A stretch of 64,000 nucleotides of DNA from an uncultured Clostridia bacterium (GTDB lineage Bacteria; Bacillota; Clostridia; Lachnospirales; Anaerotignaceae), in the NCBI GenBank assembly GCA_944384265.1, contig CALWSR010000011.1:19592-83591 (forward strand), read 5' to 3'. Positions 58,500 through 64,000 of this stretch are shown here, in pieces. The position numbers and the translations under genes were made by a program. Under the pieces are notes generated by a model. That model was given only the letters and a program-made list of their open reading frames with translations. It searched no databases and was not told the origin of the DNA. The first letter of the stretch is position 1. Each line of letters starts with the position of its first letter.

Positions 58500-59693
58500 T
58501 TAATCAAGTCTGCCAAAACCATAAAAATGTTGTTTCCAGTACTTACTATTGATATTTGCATAAGAAATAGGGTCGCCTGCGTGCAGCATCTGTCCGTTAC
58601 CTACATATATTCCAATATGACTGACTGGATTTACACTATCATAAGTACCCGTAAAAAATATCAAATCACCCGGTTTTGCATTTTCCTCTGAAACAGGGGT
58701 GCATTGATTATAAATCCCTTGTGCCGTTGTTCTTAGTAAATTATGTACTCCAGACTGTGTATACACCCAACAGATAAAACCACTGCAATCAAATGAAGTA
58801 TTGGGATTGCTGCCTCCCCAAACATAAGGATAGCCAAGATATTTTTCAGCTTCTGTCAGCAGCCCTTGAAAACTGCCATCTCCCATAGCACTTCCTGGGT
58901 AATCTGGTATCACAATACCGCCTTCTGTTCCAGGCAAGGCTCCTTTGCCATCATCACCGTTATCCACAAAATACATAGGATTTAGATACTGCCCCTGATG
59001 TGTAACTTCCAAATGAAAAGGAATATTGCCAATCAAAGCGATTTCTTCCCCCTTTTTCACTTTCTTCCCAACAGTAACATGACATCTTTGCCAGCCTGCA
59101 TAGGTACTTTTATAGCCTTTGTCATCTTCTATAACAATATAGTTTCCTAAAACACTGTTGCTGCTCACTTCTGTCACAACACCGGTATGAATTGCAAAAA
59201 TACTTGTATCTTGAGGAATGGCAAAATCAATTCCTCTATGCAATTCTTTTTCCCCCTGTTCATTCAAACGATAGCCATATTGCCCTGAAACATAGCTTAG
59301 CCAGGAAAAAGAAAAAGGATTTCCGAAGTTTTGACGATTTCCGTAGGTTTCCATATAAACATCATATTTATATTTGCAATCGTGTTGGTTCAGAAGGGGG
59401 ATTGTGGTTTGTTCCATAGGCTTCACAGCAAGAGTCACTTCCAAAACGTGCCAATCATAAGCATTACCGTCACTGTCATAACGGATTTCTGTTTTTGGAA
59501 TGATTTGCAGTTTATATTGTTTATGAAACAATTCCTCAATGTCATTTTTAATGTCCTCAAATGTAAAAAAGTCATACATTGCTGATAGATATGCCATAAG
59601 CTTGTAATGATTGTGACCAATTTCACCGATATTATAACGGTATTCATCATAGTTAGAATAGGTTTCTTCTATATGATTTATGGTATACTGCAA
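58500..59693 (-). CDS. CD1108-type cell-wall hydrolase of a conjugative element, N-terminally truncated
   Basis: 397 residues remain. The middle is an M23-type peptidase domain (RGIDFAIPQDTSIFAIHTG, then FHLEVTHQGQYLNPM). The end is an NlpC/P60 domain with catalytic Cys and His in FDCSGFICWVYTQSG and PVSHIGIYVGNGQMLHAGD. Such enzymes open the wall for the mating channel. Family members start with a basic region and membrane segment before the part homologous to YDEYRYNIGEIGH; that segment is missing, and a recombinase pseudogene abuts the break at 59694-59742. The TTG at 59693 has no ribosome binding site, so it is probably not expressed. Confidence 0.8.
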   Translation of the reverse strand: MQYTINHIEETYSNYDEYRYNIGEIGHNHYKLMAYLSAMYDFFTFEDIKNDIEELFHKQYKLQIIPKTEIRYDSDGNAYDWHVLEVTLAVKPMEQTTIPLLNQHDCKYKYDVYMETYGNRQNFGNPFSFSWLSYVSGQYGYRLNEQGEKELHRGIDFAIPQDTSIFAIHTGVVTEVSSNSVLGNYIVIEDDKGYKSTYAGWQRCHVTVGKKVKKGEEIALIGNIPFHLEVTHQGQYLNPMYFVDNGDDGKGALPGTEGGIVIPDYPGSAMGDGSFQGLLTEAEKYLGYPYVWGGSNPNTSFDCSGFICWVYTQSGVHNLLRTTAQGIYNQCTPVSEENAKPGDLIFFTGTYDSVNPVSHIGIYVGNGQMLHAGDPISYANINSKYWKQHFYGFGRLD

Positions 59694-59742
59694 GTTTGTT
59701 TACATCTCTTGACGCAGTTAAAAAGTGCGGAATGGAAAATGC

Positions 59743-61244
59743 TTAGATTTTCCATTCAATCTGCACATACTCGCTTGTGGCCTTTATTTGTGTTATAAGG
59801 CCATCAATGACTTTTCTTCTATCCTCAAAGCTGATATTTTCCCAGTTGTGAATATGGTTGGAAAGTTCTCTAATCTGCCTCGGAGACATAACTTCTGCCG
59901 ATAGGTCGGCAATCTCTTTTACAAGGTTCTGGCGTTTTGTGTCCAGCGTTTCAATTTTGCTGTTGGCGTAGGAAAGAAGAAGCGGATTTGCCCCGCTCAA
60001 AGTATCGAGCAACTTTTCAATTTCTTCATCCACTTGTGCCAATTCGATTTGAAGGGCGGTAATCCTCGGGTCTATTCTGTCCTCATTTCCTCCTATCAGG
60101 CTTTCAAACTGGCCCATTTTCTTTGCCATTTCTCCGAAAATAAAACTCTCAAAGTCATGGGTTTTCAATTTGCCACAGCCTTCACAGCTCTTGTTGTCGG
60201 CCCGTTTGGAGCATCTAAGGTATTGAGTGCCCGTAGAATTTCCGACGCTCATTAGGGCATATCCGCAGCGCCCGCATTTTACTTTCCCAGCCATCCATGT
60301 ATTTCTGGCCTTACGTCCAGACTGGAATGTGGTATTGTTCATCAGCTTCTTACGGCATTTCAGCCAGATAGAGGAAGGTACAAAACCTTTGTGCGGAGCA
60401 AGCACAAGAATCTGGTCTCGAAGCTGGGAGTTTTTGTTTCCTGCCACATCCCGGCCTTGATAGAGATAACAGCCGTTCCCACCCTCAAAGTCAGCCGCTT
60501 CGTTGACAATGTATGTACCTTGACTTTTAAAAAATTCGTAAACCTCAAGGTCAGCCATTACATGGGCGGGATTGCGTAAAAGCTGTGAAAGAAAGGCTCG
60601 TGTCAAATCTTTACCATATATCTTGATGCCGGCTGCTTTAAAATGCCGGATAATATCTCCGAAAGAAGTCATTGGTTCGGAATACATAGTAAACATCAAT
60701 AAAGCGTATTGCTTCGTTTCCGGGTCCTCTATCAGCATTTTTGTACTTATGCCATGGAGTATGGTAGGAGTAAGACCAAATCCATAAGGAGCGGGGCCGC
60801 TCATGTGAAATCCCTTCAAACACCGGGAATAATAAGCGTCCGTTACTCGCTTTTGGATTGTCTCACGTTCAAGCTGGGCAAATACAATACAGATATTGAG
60901 CATTGCCCGTCCCATGGGCGTTGATGTGTCAAAACTTCTCCGTAGAGGTCTACATTGTATTTCTGAAATTCCTCCATCATGGTCGCAAAATCCAGAATGG
61001 AGCGGCTGATACGGTCTAACTTGTAAACCACTACTTTTTTAATCAGACCTTTTTGAATGTCAGCCATAAGCTGTTGAAACTTCGGACGGTCTGTATTCTT
61101 ACCAGAATAGCCTTTGTCGGTATATGCCTTATAGCTTTCTCTCTTCAATTCATATTCGCAAAATTCAATCTGGCTTTCGATACTGATACTGTCTTTACGG
61201 TCAACGGACTGTCTCCCGTAAACTGCATTGATTCGGTTTAACAT
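59743..61244 (-). pseudogene. Large serine recombinase with frameshifts
   Basis: The N-terminal catalytic domain begins INAVYGRQSVDRKDSISIES (AGGAGG before the ATG at 61244) and includes KVVVYKLDRISRS. The C-terminal recombinase and zinc-ribbon part (MGRAMLNICIVFAQLERETI; GKVKCGRCGYALMS) lies in another frame. The break is near 60932-60965: relative to the expected EFQKYNVD...STEKFDTSTPMGRAML, several bases are missing before TCTACGG and one T is extra in the TTTT run before GACACATC. Unlike the first recombinase the catalytic residues look intact. Confidence 0.85.
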
Positions 61245-61328
61245 GGCGGTTCCTCCTGTTCGTTGGAACTGCCAACCTTATGATTATATTATACCATCGA
61301 CAGCCCCTTATCACAATGTTGCGAATGA

Positions 61329-61508
61329 TTAGTGAAACGTGTCCTCATACTTGATGAACACGTCAAACAGGCACCTTTCCACTTCTCTTTTGCGCTGTTC
61401 CCTCGCCTTCGGAGCAAGCACCGGGGTAAGGTTTTCAAGGACAATCGGCTTTCCTTGAAAAATCGCCGTTGTTGTTTCCTTATGGTATGCGGTTGCAACT
61501 GCGTTCAT
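61329..61508 (-). CDS. 59-residue protein associated with recombinase modules
   Basis: A short gene with AGGAGGG 8 nt before its ATG at 61508. The peptide begins MNAVATAYHKETTTAIFQGK, continues PIVLENLTPVLAPKAREQRK and ends ECL-free in ...FIKYEDTFH before TAA. It is soluble with a basic, helical C-terminal half. Similar small proteins occur near serine recombinases of Tn1549-like elements as far as I recall; the function is unknown. Confidence 0.65.
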   Translation of the reverse strand: MNAVATAYHKETTTAIFQGKPIVLENLTPVLAPKAREQRKREVERCLFDVFIKYEDTFH

Positions 61509-61574
61509 AAAAATCCCTCCTTTAGTCCCAGATCAACCGTTGCTCCGCCTCCCGTAGTCTCATAGGGAAACGTC

Positions 61575-61600
61575 AAAAAACGGCACCCCGGAAGGTGCCG
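61575..61600 (-). terminator. Intrinsic terminator of the intact recombinase gene
   Basis: On the minus strand CGGCACC pairs with GGTGCCG, followed by TTTTTTGACG. It is 50 bp past the recombinase stop. Confidence 0.85.
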
Positions 61601-61649
61601 CCCTCATAAGGAAGTAATTTTATTGCCGCAGGGCGGCATGGCTGAAAGG

Positions 61650-63299
61650 TCATGCCGTCCTGCCTTTTCTTTGCCGTTCCACGGTCTGATTGTCGCCCGG
61701 CAGGTTGACTTCTCCGATGAAGTTCCAGACCAATTCAATCTTTTGCCTGCGATGGCCGCTGGATTTGTCCGGCGCATGGACGATAATTTTCTTTACAAAC
61801 TCATTGACGATGGTGGGCGTCAGTTCACGAATGCCCACATATTTCCGTACAATGGCTGCAAAGCTGTCAAAGTCGGCTTTATCCTGTTCAAAGGTTTCTA
61901 CCGCTTCCCGCCATATTTTGACCTGCTCTGTCAGTTCTTTCTGTTCTACCTCATAATCAGCGGAGAGTTTCAAGAACCGTTCATGACTGATTGCGCCGCT
62001 GATGTCATCCTCATAAATGCGCTTGAAAATGCGGTCGAGTTCGGCAATGCGTTTCTCCGCTTGGGCAATTTCACGCTTGCGCTTCTTGGCCTCTTTTTCG
62101 GCTTCTTGGAAGTGCTGCTTTTTCGCGGCTTCCTCAAATGCCATAGCATCGTCAAAGAACAACGCTGTCACATCAAAAATCCGCTGCAAGACAAACAATT
62201 TCAGCGTTTCTTCCCGGATAAAATGCGCAGAACAAGTTCCTGTATTGTTCTTGTAATTGGAGCAGACATAGTGGTCTTGCTTGGGTGAAAAGCTGTTTGT
62301 CGTACAGAAATACAGCTTGTTCCCGCAATCCGCACAGTAGAGCAAACCAGAGAATAATCCCTGCTTTCCTGTCCTGCTGGGGCGGCGCTTGTTCTCCCGT
62401 AACTCCTGTACCCGTGCAAAGACTTGTTCCTCGATAATAGCGGGCTGAGTGTTGGGGAAAATGCGCTGGTTTTCCGGGGCATTATGCAGCCGCTTTTTCA
62501 GCTTGTGGGACTTGGAATAGGTCTTGAAGTTCACCGTACAGCCGGTGTACTCCGGGCGTTCCAATATCCCTGCGACAGATTTCGGATTCCAGTGGTATGG
62601 ATTCTCCGGCAGCGGTTTTCCCGCACACTGAGCATAGTGTGCCTTGACCGTGAGAACGTGTTCGGCAGTCAGCAACTTGGCAATCTGCATGGGGCCTTTC
62701 CCTGCAATACACAGGGTAAAAATACGCTTGACAATCTCGGCAGCTTCCTCGTCCACAATCCATTTCTTTTTGTCCGCAGGGTCTTTTATATACCCATAGG
62801 GTGGATTGGTGCAGAGGTGTTCTCCGGCGTTCCCTTTGGCGCGCATAACGGCCCGGATTTTTTTACTGGTATCGCGGGCATAGAAGTCGCTGAACAGATT
62901 GCGAAAAGGGGTGAAATCATTGTCCCCTTTGTCGCTGTCCACACCGTCATTGATGGCAATATACCGAATATCACGTTCTGCAAAGAAGCTTTCAGTATAG
63001 TAACCGACTTTCAGATAGTCCCGTCCCATGCGGGACATATCTTTTACAATGACGGTTTTGACCTTTCCTGCCTCGGCCAGCCGGATCATCTCATTCCAGC
63101 CCGGACGGTCAAACGTCACCCCGGACACTCCATCATCAATGAAAAATGTCGGATTGGGGAAACCATTATCGGTTGCATACTTCAAAAGGATTTTCTTCTG
63201 ATTGGCAATGCTGTTGCTCTCGCCATCCAGCGCATCCTCTTGGGACAGGCGGGCGTATAAAGCGGTGATGTTGTCGGGATAATTGGTGTTTGCTGTCAT
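61650..63299 (-). CDS. Large serine recombinase, TnpX-like, intact
   Basis: 549-residue site-specific recombinase able to excise and integrate DNA. The resolvase domain begins ITALYARLSQEDALDGESNS with the nucleophile Ser, then VKDMSRMGRDYLKVG with catalytic arginines. The recombinase domain is followed by a zinc ribbon (GLLYCADCGNKLYFC), a coiled coil (about residues 390-460) and a DUF4368-like C-terminus (RELTPTIVNEFVKKIIVHAP, then DKSSGHRRQKIELVWNF). CAGGAGG precedes the ATG. It is the only apparently functional recombinase here and is preceded by a tnpW-like gene as in Tn4451-type transposons. Confidence 0.93.
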   Translation of the reverse strand: MTANTNYPDNITALYARLSQEDALDGESNSIANQKKILLKYATDNGFPNPTFFIDDGVSGVTFDRPGWNEMIRLAEAGKVKTVIVKDMSRMGRDYLKVGYYTESFFAERDIRYIAINDGVDSDKGDNDFTPFRNLFSDFYARDTSKKIRAVMRAKGNAGEHLCTNPPYGYIKDPADKKKWIVDEEAAEIVKRIFTLCIAGKGPMQIAKLLTAEHVLTVKAHYAQCAGKPLPENPYHWNPKSVAGILERPEYTGCTVNFKTYSKSHKLKKRLHNAPENQRIFPNTQPAIIEEQVFARVQELRENKRRPSRTGKQGLFSGLLYCADCGNKLYFCTTNSFSPKQDHYVCSNYKNNTGTCSAHFIREETLKLFVLQRIFDVTALFFDDAMAFEEAAKKQHFQEAEKEAKKRKREIAQAEKRIAELDRIFKRIYEDDISGAISHERFLKLSADYEVEQKELTEQVKIWREAVETFEQDKADFDSFAAIVRKYVGIRELTPTIVNEFVKKIIVHAPDKSSGHRRQKIELVWNFIGEVNLPGDNQTVERQRKGRTA

Positions 63300-63302
63300 G
63301 GT

Positions 63303-63557
63303 TCATTCCTCCTGTAATGAACGCCCGACAAACAGGTTGCTGTCTTTATTATACCGTGCTTTGTGGTCTTTGTCAGCATCCGTGGTGGTTTCTGAGCGAA
63401 TGAGCCGTACCATTTTGTCGTAAAGCAGTTCTGTGCCGCCGCAGGAGGTTTCCACTTCGTATACGGTTCCGCCGATTGTGTAGCACACGGTTTCTTGCAG
63501 TGGATTTCCTCTTTTCGGGAGATAATCGCTCTCTTGTACTTTTGGCTTCTGTTCCAT
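63303..63557 (-). CDS. TnpW-like small transposon protein
   Basis: 84 residues; CYTIGGTVYEVETSCGGTEL, then LYDKMVRLIRSE, follows the TnpW pattern (short beta hairpin, then a helix ending LIR). The ATG at 63557 has AAAGGAC upstream; a longer open frame to 63617 has no site. The stop overlaps the ribosome binding site of the recombinase gene, so the two are coupled. The role of TnpW is not established. Confidence 0.7.
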   Translation of the reverse strand: MEQKPKVQESDYLPKRGNPLQETVCYTIGGTVYEVETSCGGTELLYDKMVRLIRSETTTDADKDHKARYNKDSNLFVGRSLQEE

Positions 63558-63790
63558 TCCGTTCCCGTCCTTTCTGGAAGAATCACAACAGAGCAAGCAT
63601 AGGGAGTGTGGCCACACTCCCGCAAAATCTCCATTTCTGGCAACCTGCCGGAGCGAAGATTTTTGCCTGTTGGGAACTTCCCAAACCCTTGTTTTTTGCT
63701 TCGCTAATAATACGTTTGCAAGGACGGAAACTGCCCGCTAAAATGGAAAACTCCGAAAAATAAAATCATTCTGTGCGCAATATAACCTGC

Positions 63791-63819
63791 TTGACAAGCA
63801 TAAAAGAGATTGCTATACT
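63791..63819 (+). promoter_or_regulatory. Strong SigA-type promoter for the TetR-family gene
   Basis: TTGACA, a 17-bp spacer and TATACT. Confidence 0.8.
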
Positions 63820-63822
63820 TTA

Positions 63823-63841
63823 TACAGACCGTTGGTTTGTA
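63823..63841 (+). promoter_or_regulatory. Palindromic operator of the TetR-family gene
   Basis: TACAGACCGTTGGTTTGTA is a 19-bp near-perfect inverted repeat between the -10 box and the start codon, the usual place for a self-binding TetR-family operator. Confidence 0.65.
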
Positions 63842-63853
63842 TGGAGGTGCGGG

Positions 63854-64000
63854 ATGGCAAGAAACAAATACCCGGAGGAAACCGTGAAGCTGATTTTGGA
63901 TGTTGCCACCCATCTGTTTTTTAAAAAAGGATATGACGCAACATCTTTGCAGGACATCATCAACGAAACAAATCTTTCAAAAGGCGCAATTTACCATCAC
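63854..64000 (+). CDS. TetR/AcrR-family regulator, 3' end outside the window
   Basis: The first 49 residues are seen. The helix-turn-helix reads LILDVATHLFFKKGYDATSL, then QDIINETNLSKGAIYHH, a standard TetR_N domain. GGAGGTG precedes the ATG at 63854. The ligand domain and any target genes lie beyond the window. The promoter and palindrome upstream suggest autorepression. Confidence 0.9.
   Translation, partial: MARNKYPEETVKLILDVATHLFFKKGYDATSLQDIINETNLSKGAIYHH

Overview
The window comes from a low-GC, endospore-forming, anaerobic member of the Clostridia, probably a Lachnospirales-type organism. The reasons are AT-rich DNA with strong AGGAGG ribosome binding sites and frequent TTG starts, an [FeFe] hydrogenase, a complete spoVA operon with a SigG-like promoter, SpoVD, an AddB-type nuclease, a valS T-box, and Tn1549/Tn4451-type serine-recombinase modules. 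Genus assignment is inference. No rRNA, tRNA or CRISPR array was found.

Layout. (1) 1-12 kb: the 3' part of an [FeFe] hydrogenase gene; a gene-poor stretch holding a small membrane-protein gene and a broken tandem copy of it; a polyphosphate module (ppk1, ppx, HAD phosphatase, all minus strand); cobO-sfsA; then, divergently, a 595-residue protein ending in eleven His/Cys-rich decapeptides and a VOC protein. (2) 12.9-15.2 kb: two small membrane proteins and an array of four tandem miniature inverted-repeat elements. (3) 15.2-31.3 kb: the division and cell-wall cluster, read on the minus strand as mraZ-rsmH-ftsL-pbpB-spoVD-murE-murF-mraY-murD-ftsW. A miniature element sits between murD and ftsW, and T-box-controlled valS follows. 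mraZ has a promoter and a MraZ-type operator. (4) 32-43 kb: lgt, two M16 peptidase homologues, addB (with another miniature element just upstream), an FMN_bind-like membrane protein, and ruvA-ruvB-orf-fur. (5) 43.8-47.8 kb: an esterase / acyltransferase / DUF6320 operon, a DUF6487 zinc-ribbon gene and an HD-domain gene. (6) 47.8-50.5 kb: a dead IS6-like insertion sequence with target duplication, then wreckage of a plasmid/ICE replication initiator and of a DDE transposase. (7) 50.6-54.9 kb: azlCD and spoVAA-AB-AC-AD-AE. (8) 55-64 kb: a recombinase-rich accessory island with an XRE regulator, three large serine recombinases (two broken, one intact), a truncated conjugation-module fragment (CD1108-, DUF4315- and CD1107-type genes), a TnpW-like gene, a 59-residue ORF and the start of a TetR-family gene with its own promoter and palindrome.

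The most distinctive signals are a family of roughly 200-240-bp non-autonomous elements whose ends match the 1.1-kb IS6-like element at 47.8 kb and which are flanked by 8-bp target duplications, their tandem array sharing the spacer TTTTTTCA, and the His/Cys-repeat protein. I saw no clearly new multi-gene defence or metabolic system.
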